From CAZAPG01 sp964486935 (GTDB taxonomy: Bacteria > Chloroflexota > Anaerolineae > 4572-78 > J111), in the NCBI GenBank assembly GCA_964486935.1, contig CAZAPG010000022.1, positions 38,545-102,544 of the forward strand: a stretch of DNA of 64,000 nt. Reading direction: 5' to 3'. Made by a program: the position numbers and the translations under genes. Below the pieces are notes generated by a model that saw nothing but the letters and a program-made list of their open reading frames with translations, had not been told where the DNA came from and did no database searches. Of this stretch, positions 41,010-49,041 are shown one piece after another (position 1 is the first letter of the stretch; each line of letters starts with the position of its first letter).

Positions 41010-42258
41010 AATTGGGCAGCCAGGCCAGAATTTTGAAACCGCTATCGGTTTCGATGATGTGCTCTACCGGTTGCAGCCTGGGGTTGACCACCACCAGCCG
41101 GTACCCGGAGTGGCCTTGTCCCTGGTCGTCTACAAAAGCCACCGCTTCTTCGTTAGGCGAGAAAACCGGCAGGCTTTTAAGTTTTCCCGGCACCGGTTTG
41201 TACCAGATAGTGGCCTCTTCCTTTTCCAGGTCATAATGAATGAGTTGCCCGGCCTGAAAAAATATAAACGCGCTGCTGTCGGCAGTCCAAACCGGAATGA
41301 AATTAAGCCCGCCGGCCAGTTCGGTTGAGTTTGAAATATCAAGGCTGTAAATGATACGTCGCTCCTGGCCAATGCCACTGGCCGGCGCCAGCCAGACCCC
41401 CAAATGCAAACACTCATCCCCCTCCCGGCATTCTTCTAATTTAAAGGGCTGGTAATAAACCATATACTGCGCATTTGGCGACAGGTTGGCCAGTTGCCCT
41501 CCGGGGGGCAGGTGATAGGCCGGCGTGTGGTCTTTGGCATATCTAAAAAACCGTTTGGGCCGGCTGTACAGCAACTCTCCCTCCAGAGACCAGCGCAGTT
41601 CAAAAATGGGTTCTGTAGATAGCGGCCATTTTTGGCTGTTTTGGGTAGCGGGCGTGTAGCCGATGAGCGCGGGCAAAAAATCGCCCTCCAGATGGGCCGC
41701 CATTTTTTTGTAAGCAATCTGGCAGCCCGAAGCGGTAAAATCGCTGGCGCAGCCGTTGCTCCAGGCTACCGGCACGGATGCGTCGATATTGTCATCCTGG
41801 TATTGAATTGCGCCGGCGCCGGCATCGTAGACTCGCAGTTGGGCCTGGTTATTTTGCTGATTGAACACACTGTAGGCCAGATGATGACCATCGGGCGACC
41901 AACTGGCCGGGGCGTCATCATTCCAGGTAAAGTCCTGGCCCACGGGCAGCCGGGCCTGTAAGGTGTGGTCGCCGGAAACGCTCAAATCCACGCGATATAA
42001 CTGGTCGCTCACCAGCACCCAGCAAGGCGAGTCTGCCTGTCCAAAACAGCCCGGCGAAGGGGCAATCAACTGCCGGGCCGTGGCCGGCCCAACCCGCTCC
42101 AGGGTAAGGGTGTCGATATCCATGGCATAAATGCGGTTGCGAGTCCACACCAGCAGCGAGCCGGTTTTGGCGGCGGCGGGCTGGTATACCAGGGTGGCAA
42201 CCACCATTACCAGAATAGCTCCAATCCAAAAAGCAATATTTTTCCACTGGGATGTCAT
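41008..42258 (-). CDS. Membrane-anchored TolB/WD40-like propeller protein
   Basis: 416 residues with one N-terminal membrane segment (about 8-28, FWIGAILVMVVATLVY) and an outside propeller of TolB-type blades: ASWSPDGHHLAYS, SPNAQYMVYY, WTADSSAFIFF and FSPNEEAVAFVDDQG. No catalytic motif. The start overlaps the stop of the ParB-like gene by 4 bases (ATGA), so it is translationally coupled to it, which links an extracytoplasmic sensor-like propeller with the ParB-like and ClpB-like proteins. Confidence 0.8.
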   Translation of the reverse strand: MTSQWKNIAFWIGAILVMVVATLVYQPAAAKTGSLLVWTRNRIYAMDIDTLTLERVGPATARQLIAPSPGCFGQADSPCWVLVSDQLYRVDLSVSGDHTLQARLPVGQDFTWNDDAPASWSPDGHHLAYSVFNQQNNQAQLRVYDAGAGAIQYQDDNIDASVPVAWSNGCASDFTASGCQIAYKKMAAHLEGDFLPALIGYTPATQNSQKWPLSTEPIFELRWSLEGELLYSRPKRFFRYAKDHTPAYHLPPGGQLANLSPNAQYMVYYQPFKLEECREGDECLHLGVWLAPASGIGQERRIIYSLDISNSTELAGGLNFIPVWTADSSAFIFFQAGQLIHYDLEKEEATIWYKPVPGKLKSLPVFSPNEEAVAFVDDQGQGHSGYRLVVVNPRLQPVEHIIETDSGFKILAWLPN

Positions 42259-43157
42259 GAGGCTGATTTGGTTGACTCCTCCACCGTTTGTAGAAACTCC
42301 TGAATAGTATCCGGCAGTTGAATTTTTTCAAGGTTGTGCCGCTCGCGCAGCTCGGCCTGATGCCGAATGAGCCACTCGTACAGGTCGGACTCTGAGCGGC
42401 CCGGAAAATATTTAATTACGTCCATTTGCCGCACCGCATCAACAATGGGCAGGTAAACGTTATCATACCAGTCGGCGGCGGCCTGGGGCAGCGAGATAAT
42501 TTGCTTTTTATCTTGCTGCATTAAATAGCGGTGCAGTTCGATGTGCCTGAGCAGCCGCTGGTAGCCGCCCGGCTCGGTAAAGTCGATGTGGTATTTTGAT
42601 TTGGGCCGGGTTTTATCAATTCGCGTTTGCTCTAAAAAATAGGCGCACTCTTCTTTTAGCACCAGGTCGTCCTGGTCAACATCCGGCTCCAGCGAGATGG
42701 GCGAAGGCAGTTCGGTAACATTGGCCTGAATGGTGTCCCAGCCTAAATCTCTGGCAACCGACACGCGATGATTGCCATCTTTAACAAAGTAAACCTGGTC
42801 AATTTTGTAAACATCAATCGGCGGAAAGCCTTTGCCGGTGACAGCCCGGGTGTAAATTTGTCGCCAGCGTTCCTTATCGCGCTTGTCGCTGGTGCGGGGT
42901 AAAAAGTGACGGGTAAAATCCTCGTAGCGGCCGGTGCTGCCCACAATGTGGTCTACGGGAATATCCTGTAACCCCCGGTAAACCGACTCTTTGAGCCGCA
43001 GCTTTTGAGCTACCTCGTTAAATGAGAGCAGGTGCATGTTGCGCCCGCGCAGCAAGCCCATAAACATTTGCAAAAAGGCCTGCACCCGCGCGTGATTAAA
43101 TTCCGACTCACTCTGGATGTAGGCTCTGGCTTCAGCATCGATGTTCAATGGCTCCAC
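42255..43157 (-). CDS. ParB/sulfiredoxin-fold domain protein
   Basis: 300 residues. The ParB-like nuclease/Srx core is at about 60-150: IPVDHIVGSTGRYEDFTRHFLP, then GKGFPPIDVYKIDQVYFVKDGNHRVSVARDLG; the DGxHRVSVA turn is the family hallmark. The helical C-terminal half (ELHRYLMQQDK, YEWLIRHQAELRERH) has no recognised DNA-binding motif. Start chosen at GTG 43157, with AAGGAG 7 bases upstream; the longer open frame to 43202 lies over that site. It starts 22 bases past the ClpB-like stop, same strand. ParB-fold proteins can be CTPases or nucleases; which applies is unknown. Confidence 0.82.
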   Translation of the reverse strand: MEPLNIDAEARAYIQSESEFNHARVQAFLQMFMGLLRGRNMHLLSFNEVAQKLRLKESVYRGLQDIPVDHIVGSTGRYEDFTRHFLPRTSDKRDKERWRQIYTRAVTGKGFPPIDVYKIDQVYFVKDGNHRVSVARDLGWDTIQANVTELPSPISLEPDVDQDDLVLKEECAYFLEQTRIDKTRPKSKYHIDFTEPGGYQRLLRHIELHRYLMQQDKKQIISLPQAAADWYDNVYLPIVDAVRQMDVIKYFPGRSESDLYEWLIRHQAELRERHNLEKIQLPDTIQEFLQTVEESTKSAS

Positions 43158-43179
43158 GGGCTGACTCCTTGGGTGGAGT

Positions 43180-45405
43180 TTATTTTGGCAGCACTTTAAC
43201 AAACTTAACGCCTTTGCCCTGTTTTTGCACCTTCACGGTTGTGCCGGGCGGCGGGTCTTCTTGCAGCAAAAAATCGGCCATTGGCTCGCGAACGTGTTTT
43301 TGAATGATGCGCCGCAGCGGGCGGGCGCCCCATTCCGGGTGGTCGTTTTGCTCAAGCAGCCAGGCTTTGGCCGCCTCAGAAATTTCAAGCTGTAAGTCTC
43401 GCGCGGCCATGAGTTTTTCTTCTTTGCGTAGCAGCAGGGTGAGAATATCGCGCAGATGGTCATCGTTGAGCGGGTGGAAAAAGATAATGCTGTCTAACCG
43501 GTTGAGAAATTCGGGCCGAAAGTGGGTTTTCACCTCATCTTCGGCCATTTGGCGGGCGGCGTCGGCCTCTAGTTCTGGGTTAGCCAGGTGAAAACTGCCG
43601 ATGTTGCTGGTCATTAAAATAACGCACTCGCTAAAGCTAACGGTTTCGCCCTGACCGCTGGTCAGGCGTCCTTCATCCAGCACTTGCAGCAGGGTGTCGA
43701 ACACTTTGACATTGGCTTTTTCCACTTCGTCGAACAGCACCACGCTGTAGGGTCGCTTTTTTACATTATCGGTTAGCTGGCCGCCGGCCTCGTGGCCCAC
43801 ATAGCCGGGCGGCGAGCCAATGAGCCGGTTGACGGATGAGGCGTCCATATATTCGCTCATATCCAGCACAATGAGCGCATTTTCGGTGCCAAACATAAAT
43901 TCAGCCAGGGCTTTGGCCAGTTCGCTTTTGCCCACGCCGGTTGGCCCCAAAAACAGAAACGAGCCGATGGGCCGTTTGGGGTCTTTTAGCCCAACCCGCG
44001 CCATTTTGACCGCCCGGCTCAACGCCTGCACCGCCTCTTCTTGCCCAATAATGCGCCGGTGCAGGTGTTCGGCCATGTGCAGGTAGCGTTCGCGCTCGTC
44101 GGCCCCCATGTTAGAGATGGGGATGCCGGTGAGCAGGCTGGCGGCTTTCATAACGTCGTCAACATCAAGTTGACCATCACGCTTGACAAGCTGGCCTTCT
44201 TCAGATTCAAGGTTGACCCGGAACATGGCGCAGGCCCGGTGCAGCAGATGCACCGCCGCGCCGGGCAGCGGTTCGGCGGTATAATAGCGACCCGCCAGCC
44301 GGGCCGCTTCTTCCAAACTCTGCACGGTGATGGTCAGGTCATAATCGGTTTGAAAGCCGGGGCGCAGCGCGTGTAAAATTTCCACCGTTTCCGGCACGGT
44401 GGCCGGCGGCACGGGAAAGCGCTGGGTATATTCAACCAGGGTGTTGTTTTTGTTTAAATAGTTGCTGTAATCCTTTTCGGTGGCGGTGCCGATGATGGCC
44501 ACATCGTTACCCAGCAGGGCTTTTTGCAACTCGTTGCCGGCTTTATCGGGAAAATCGGGGTAGCGGCGCGGCCCGCCAAAAAAGCGGATAATATCGGGGA
44601 TAAACAGGATGCCGCCCTGAGCCATGCGCAACCCGGCTTGCAGCGCCGAGTAGGCGTCATCCAGCAGGGCGTGCTCGTTCATTTGCACCACGGCTTTAAG
44701 GCTGTTTGGCCCTTTGCCTTCGGCGATTAGTTTGGCCAGGGCCAGCACCAGCGACTCTTTGCCCACGCCTGGCTCGCCGGTTAAAATAACGTGCCGGCTG
44801 CGGGTCATCGAGAGCAGATTCATTAAATTACGCAGCAGCTCGTCGCGGGGATAGACCGGCGTTAGCTGTCCTTTTTGGGCCAGCACTACCTGGTCTACGG
44901 CGGTAGCGCCACTGGTGAGCGAGGGGTTGCCCATTGCCTCGATGACGGTGCGGCGGGTGATGCCCAGTTTGTTGAGCAGCCGGTAGGTGCCCACTTTGGT
45001 ATCGGCCATAATGGCCAGGGCGTGGGTGGTGCCGCACCAGGCCTCGTTGCGGCTGTTGGCCAGGGTCAGGCCCTCGTCCAGTATGGTCAGTATCTCATCG
45101 CTCAACGAGACGCGCTCGCGGTTGTCGGCCACAAAATCAAAGTTGACATCGTTGGCCAGGCGGTTACGGGCCAGCCGCTCAACATCTTCGGCAAAATCAG
45201 TCCAGTTGAATTGGCGCTCCTGGCTAAAGCTGCGCAGCAGCCGGTGCGCCTCGCAATTGGGCGTGTCGACAAAGGCCCATAACAGCATCTCGGCGGTTAG
45301 CACCAGCTTTTTTTGGACGCGCATGAGCGAGGCGGCTTTGTTGAGCGCGTGCGCCAGTTCGGTAGAGGGTATTTTGGTCGAGAGAGTTCCACGTTTTCGC
45401 GCCAA
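43180..45405 (-). CDS. ClpB/ClpC-like tandem AAA+ unfoldase with degenerate first ATPase site
   Basis: 741-residue Hsp100-type protein. Clp N-domain at 1-150, D1 AAA+ at about 180-370, D2 at about 440-720. D2 is intact: GPTGVGKSE (487-495), VVLFDEVEKA (555-564) and SPPGYVGHEAGG. D1 keeps Walker A (EPGVGKES, 211-218), but its Walker B reads ILFIPDI (266-272), with Pro-Asp instead of Asp-Glu, so hydrolysis there is doubtful. There is no long coiled-coil middle domain as in ClpB, and I see no IGL/IGF loop for ClpP. It heads a three-gene operon with the ParB-like and propeller genes. Not the housekeeping ClpB or ClpC. Confidence 0.9.
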   Translation of the reverse strand: MARKRGTLSTKIPSTELAHALNKAASLMRVQKKLVLTAEMLLWAFVDTPNCEAHRLLRSFSQERQFNWTDFAEDVERLARNRLANDVNFDFVADNRERVSLSDEILTILDEGLTLANSRNEAWCGTTHALAIMADTKVGTYRLLNKLGITRRTVIEAMGNPSLTSGATAVDQVVLAQKGQLTPVYPRDELLRNLMNLLSMTRSRHVILTGEPGVGKESLVLALAKLIAEGKGPNSLKAVVQMNEHALLDDAYSALQAGLRMAQGGILFIPDIIRFFGGPRRYPDFPDKAGNELQKALLGNDVAIIGTATEKDYSNYLNKNNTLVEYTQRFPVPPATVPETVEILHALRPGFQTDYDLTITVQSLEEAARLAGRYYTAEPLPGAAVHLLHRACAMFRVNLESEEGQLVKRDGQLDVDDVMKAASLLTGIPISNMGADERERYLHMAEHLHRRIIGQEEAVQALSRAVKMARVGLKDPKRPIGSFLFLGPTGVGKSELAKALAEFMFGTENALIVLDMSEYMDASSVNRLIGSPPGYVGHEAGGQLTDNVKKRPYSVVLFDEVEKANVKVFDTLLQVLDEGRLTSGQGETVSFSECVILMTSNIGSFHLANPELEADAARQMAEDEVKTHFRPEFLNRLDSIIFFHPLNDDHLRDILTLLLRKEEKLMAARDLQLEISEAAKAWLLEQNDHPEWGARPLRRIIQKHVREPMADFLLQEDPPPGTTVKVQKQGKGVKFVKVLPK

Positions 45406-45421
45406 TGGTTACTCCTGTGTT

Positions 45422-45500
45422 GGTAAGTCAGTAGTCAGAAATCAGCGGGCAACAGGCGGATATGTTTTTGCCACTTGCCACTTGCTACCTGCCACCTGCT
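45422..45500. repeat. Inverted heptad array (GCCACTT-type)
   Basis: GCCACTT, GCCACTT, GCTACCT and GCCACCT (45470-45497) preceded by oppositely oriented units CAGTAGT, CAGAAAT, CAGCGGG and CAACAGG in 7-base register (45429-45456). Lies in the divergent spacer upstream of the ClpB-like gene. Confidence 0.65.
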
Positions 45501-45613
45501 TGATTCATCAACACTCATTATATCATATGGCTTTGATAGGCGACAATTCTATTTTGAAACCTCCTTTTAGCCAAGTATAATTGCGGCCAACTACATTAGG
45601 AATGATGGTGTAA

Positions 45614-46099
45614 ATGGCGTTCGACCCCTTTGTTTTTGTCATCGGCAGTACCATTGCCGTGGTTATAATTGTAATTGCGCTGCGCTTTGTTTCCTCTAAC
45701 GCAACCCGCCGCTGGAATCGCCACAAAGCCGAAACGGTAGGTAAGTGGGCTGCCGAGGGCGTTGAATTTGTGCGCGGCCCCAAGGGCTGCCAGTTTGGCG
45801 GGCTGGAGTCGATGGGCATTCATCGAATGGTGCGCGGCATTGGTTTTGTGGCCCTGACCGCCGATGACCTGCGGGTAACTCGCTCGACGCCGCCGGGGGT
45901 GTGGATTATCAACTACCGGCAAATTAAAAAGGTGACAATTCAGCCGGCGTTTATGGGCAAGCGCAGCCAAAAAACGCCATTTGTGGTGGTGCGTTTTTCT
46001 CAGGATGGGCAGCCGGATAAGCTGGCTTTTCAGGTGGATGATTACCGGGCCTGGGCCGAGGCTCTGGCTCAGGCTGCCCGTGTGCGGCTAGAGGGATAA
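45614..46099 (+). CDS. Membrane protein with PH-like cytoplasmic domain
   Basis: 161 residues. One N-terminal membrane helix (FVFVIGSTIAVVIIVIALRFV), then a soluble domain with strand-rich segments GFVALTADDLRVTRSTPPG, WIINYRQIKKVTIQPAF and FVVVRFSQDGQPDKLAFQVDD, ending in a helix (RAWAEALAQAAR). This is the layout of a bacterial PH/GRAM-like domain. Function unknown. The next gene follows after 15 bases. Confidence 0.7.
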   Translation: MAFDPFVFVIGSTIAVVIIVIALRFVSSNATRRWNRHKAETVGKWAAEGVEFVRGPKGCQFGGLESMGIHRMVRGIGFVALTADDLRVTRSTPPGVWIINYRQIKKVTIQPAFMGKRSQKTPFVVVRFSQDGQPDKLAFQVDDYRAWAEALAQAARVRLEG

Positions 46100-46114
46100 A
46101 ATATAGGAGCTAAT

Positions 46115-46834
46115 TTGTTGACCGTTACCACTGTTTTGCTCGATTTGGACGACACCCTGTTGGGCAACCCGATGAGCAGGTTTTTGCCGGCCTATTTTGC
46201 CGCGCTTGAACAACGGTTGAGCCATTTTATGGTTGGGCGCGATTTACGCCAGATGATGCACGCCTCGGTGCAGGTGTTGCAGGCCAACCAAAATCCGCAG
46301 GTCTCTAATATGGAGGCCTTTATGGCCGATTTTGTCCGGCGTGTTGGCGTGCCGGCTGAGGATATCCAACAGGCGCTCCTGCTTTTTTACAAAGAAGATT
46401 ACCCCCACTTGCGGCAATACACCGCGCGCCGACCCGAAGCCAGAGAGGTGGTTCAATATTTGCTAAATAAGGGGTTGAAGGTGGTTATTGCTACCAACCC
46501 GCTATTTCCGGCTACAGCCATCGAGCAGCGGTTGGCCTGGGCCGGCATTGACCACTTGGCCTACACGTTGGTTACAACTATGGAGAATAGCCACTTTAGC
46601 AAGCCCAACCCCCGTTATTATCAAGAGATTTTGGAAAGACTTGACAGCCTGCCCGAATTCACCTGGATGGTGGGCGACGACCCCAAGAATGATATTATCC
46701 CGGCGCATCAATTGGGCCTCAAAACCTGGTGGGTGGCCGATGCCGCTCAAAATAACCCTCAATCCTCTTATTGCACCAAAAAAGGCACGCTGGCCGAGTT
46801 TTTAACCTGGCTCAAATCGGGCGGGCTACTCTGA
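46115..46834 (+). CDS. HAD-superfamily hydrolase
   Basis: 239-residue phosphatase-like HAD protein. Motif I LDLDDTLLG (nucleophile and acid aspartates), motif II ATNPLF, motif III lysine in FSKPNPRYY and motif IV MVGDDPKNDI. A helical cap lies at about 20-95. TTG start at 46115 (or the next TTG, 46118) behind AGGAG. Substrate unknown; likely cotranscribed with the PH-like gene. Confidence 0.9.
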   Translation: MLTVTTVLLDLDDTLLGNPMSRFLPAYFAALEQRLSHFMVGRDLRQMMHASVQVLQANQNPQVSNMEAFMADFVRRVGVPAEDIQQALLLFYKEDYPHLRQYTARRPEAREVVQYLLNKGLKVVIATNPLFPATAIEQRLAWAGIDHLAYTLVTTMENSHFSKPNPRYYQEILERLDSLPEFTWMVGDDPKNDIIPAHQLGLKTWWVADAAQNNPQSSYCTKKGTLAEFLTWLKSGGLL

Positions 46835-47057
46835 TAACCTTTGCTCTATGAAAATAACGGGGGCAAAGTATCAAAGCGCACTTTAATACTCCCGGTTTTA
46901 TTATCGTCAATGGCTGATTAGAAAGACAAGTACATTAGATTACTCAAGGAAAAGAAGTTGTTATCTTTTTCTCGACCCGCTCGATATAGAACCGCAACCG
47001 GAAGCCGGGTGATGGAAATGTTTTTAAATTCAGAGAGACAATAGTGAAAGGAATAAA

Positions 47058-47474
47058 TTGACAGTTCGGGCCTTTGTGGAAGCCGTCAATGCCCAAAATT
47101 GGCGGGCGCTTGATAAGTTGATTGCCTCTAACTTCGTCCGTCATAGCGAGGCAGGCGGCCAACCTGGGGTGCAAAGCCGGAGCGATTTGGTGAGCTTTTT
47201 GCGCAATGAATACCAGGTTTTCCCCGATGCCCACGAAACAATAGAAGATATGATTGCTGAGGGCGACAAGGTAGCGGTGCGGCATAAGTTCAGAGGAACG
47301 CAAAAAGGAGCGCTGGGACCATATCAGTCATCGGGAAAAATCATGTCAGCCAGTTACATCGCCATCTACCGGCTGAAGGCAAATCGAATTGTTGAGGCTT
47401 GGGTCGAGTGTGACAATTTAAGTGGCCTGGTTCAATTGGGGCACTACAAACCACCGCCCCAATCAAGCGTTTAA
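47058..47474 (+). CDS. SnoaL-like ester cyclase family protein
   Basis: NTF2-fold protein of 138 residues: FVEAVNAQNWRALDKLIASNFVRHSE, then the SnoaL middle FPDAHETIEDMIAEGDKVAVRHKFRGTQKG and FRLKANRIVEAWVECDNLSGLVQLG-like end. Such proteins are polyketide cyclases or uncharacterised hydrolase-like enzymes. Start at TTG 47058, with AAAGGAAT upstream. The codons just before it (AGT GAA AGG AAT AAA) read as the usual start of this family, yet no start codon is there. It may have lost its original ATG. Confidence 0.8.
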   Translation: MTVRAFVEAVNAQNWRALDKLIASNFVRHSEAGGQPGVQSRSDLVSFLRNEYQVFPDAHETIEDMIAEGDKVAVRHKFRGTQKGALGPYQSSGKIMSASYIAIYRLKANRIVEAWVECDNLSGLVQLGHYKPPPQSSV

Positions 47475-47593
47475 GGCAAGGTACAAACCCAACCTTTACC
47501 CAACCCTACCCCAACCTATCTCTCTTACTTTTGGCAGGTTACATCTACTCGCCAGTTTGATAAACTACCTGATAAAACGCCAGGAGCACTCAA

Positions 47594-48847
47594 ATGAAAT
47601 TAGATAAACGGCAAAAGCAATTTGATCACGCGGTGGTTATTGGCGGCAGCATTACCGGACTGACCACCGCTCGTGTGTTGGCCGATACCTTTGCGCGGGT
47701 CACGGTTGTGGAGCGAGATCGATTGCCTGAAACACCCCAATTTCGATCCGGCGCGCCGCAGGCCCGGCATGCTCACTCGCTGCCGCTGCGAGGGCAGCAA
47801 ATATTTGAAGAATTCTTTCCCGGGCTGAGGAACGATCTGATAACCCACGGCGCTGAAGCCATCGACAACAGTAGCCAAATCGGCCTTTACCTGGCCGGTC
47901 ATTGGCATCAGTTGCGTCATCACAACGCAATCATGGCGCTGACATTCAGCCGGCCACTTCTGGAAAACCTGCTCTACCGGCGGCTTGCGTCTCACCCGCA
48001 GATTAATTTTTTGCAAGAGCGAGAGGTTATCGGCTTGGGTGTTGATACACACAGGCAGCGCGTGACGGGGGTCAGATTGCGCCGCCGGCAAAGATTTTTC
48101 TCAACTGAAGAAATGGTAAAGGCCGATCTGGTGGTTGACGCCAGCGGGCGCACCTCACCGGCTCCACGGTGGCTGGTGGATGCTGGCTACTCGCCGCCAC
48201 ACGAATCTTGCGTGGATGCCCATACCGGATATGCCAGCCGCATTTATCAACGTCCGGCCAATTTTTCTGAGCCTTGGAAAACCCTGTACATCCGGCCAAC
48301 GCCGCCCTCCGGTACGCGGGGCGGTATGCTTCTGCCAATTGAAGGTAACCGTTGGTATGTATCACTGGTCGGAATGGCCGGTGATTATCCTCCAACCGGG
48401 ACCAATGACTTCATGGATTTTGCGCGCAACCTGCCGACGCCACACCTGTTTAATGCTATTGCAGCGGCTGAACCGCTGACCAAAGCGTACGGCTATCGGC
48501 ACACCGAAAACCGGGTTCGGCACTTTGACCGGCTTCCTCGCTTCCTGGAAGGTTTTTTAGTGTGTGGCGATGCGGTTTACACGCTCAATCCGGTTTATTC
48601 GCAAGGGATGACGGCTGCCCTACTGGGCTGTCAGGCGCTGGAACACTGCTTGCAGAAATGTGCCCAAACGAAAACGCTGACCGGACTGGCCCAAGAGTTT
48701 CAAACGCGGCTCAGTCAAGTGGTGGTCGATCCGTGGCGTATGGCTGTTCAAGGAGATCGTCGTTGGCCAACCACCACAATAACCAACGACGCCTTACCCA
48801 AATTACGACGCGTGCCGGCGATGCAATACCATCCGGCGGCGGCCTAA
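47594..48847 (+). CDS. FAD-dependent oxidoreductase (aromatic hydroxylase/geranylgeranyl-reductase-like)
   Basis: 417-residue flavoprotein with the p-hydroxybenzoate-hydroxylase fold. N-terminal VVIGGSITGLTTARVLAD (FAD site), ERDRLPETPQFRSGAPQARH, a central DLVVDASGRTSPAPRWL (DG-type motif) and GDAVYTLNPVYSQGMTAALLGC (second FAD contact). Histidine-rich substrate region (GHWHQLRHHN). Likely a monooxygenase or reductase on a hydrophobic molecule. Own ribosome site CAGGAG. It lies 119 bases after the SnoaL-like gene and may be cotranscribed. Confidence 0.86.
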   Translation: MKLDKRQKQFDHAVVIGGSITGLTTARVLADTFARVTVVERDRLPETPQFRSGAPQARHAHSLPLRGQQIFEEFFPGLRNDLITHGAEAIDNSSQIGLYLAGHWHQLRHHNAIMALTFSRPLLENLLYRRLASHPQINFLQEREVIGLGVDTHRQRVTGVRLRRRQRFFSTEEMVKADLVVDASGRTSPAPRWLVDAGYSPPHESCVDAHTGYASRIYQRPANFSEPWKTLYIRPTPPSGTRGGMLLPIEGNRWYVSLVGMAGDYPPTGTNDFMDFARNLPTPHLFNAIAAAEPLTKAYGYRHTENRVRHFDRLPRFLEGFLVCGDAVYTLNPVYSQGMTAALLGCQALEHCLQKCAQTKTLTGLAQEFQTRLSQVVVDPWRMAVQGDRRWPTTTITNDALPKLRRVPAMQYHPAAA

Positions 48848-48880
48848 ATTACACGCTGATGTTAATTTTGTTATTTGAAT

Positions 48881-48970
48881 GGGACGCAGATTAACGCTGA
48901 TACATGCTGATTTTTTATATCTACCCAAAGGGCACAGGTATCTGCGTTAATCTGCGAAAATCTGCGTCCA
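48881..48970. repeat. Interspersed repeat with 10-base units and inverted ends
   Basis: GGACGCAGATT (48882-48892) is exactly complementary to AATCTGCGTCC (48959-48969). The right half consists of three 10-base units TCTGCGTTAA, TCTGCGAAAA, TCTGCGTCCA (48941-48970); the left half has degenerate inverted units. It follows the flavoprotein gene and could form a long hairpin at its mRNA end. Confidence 0.7.
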
Positions 48971-49041
48971 AAAAAATTAAAACTATGTCCGTTGACAGTA
49001 TAGCTGTTCTGGTTGATCTTTCTCCGTGAGAAGTACTCACT

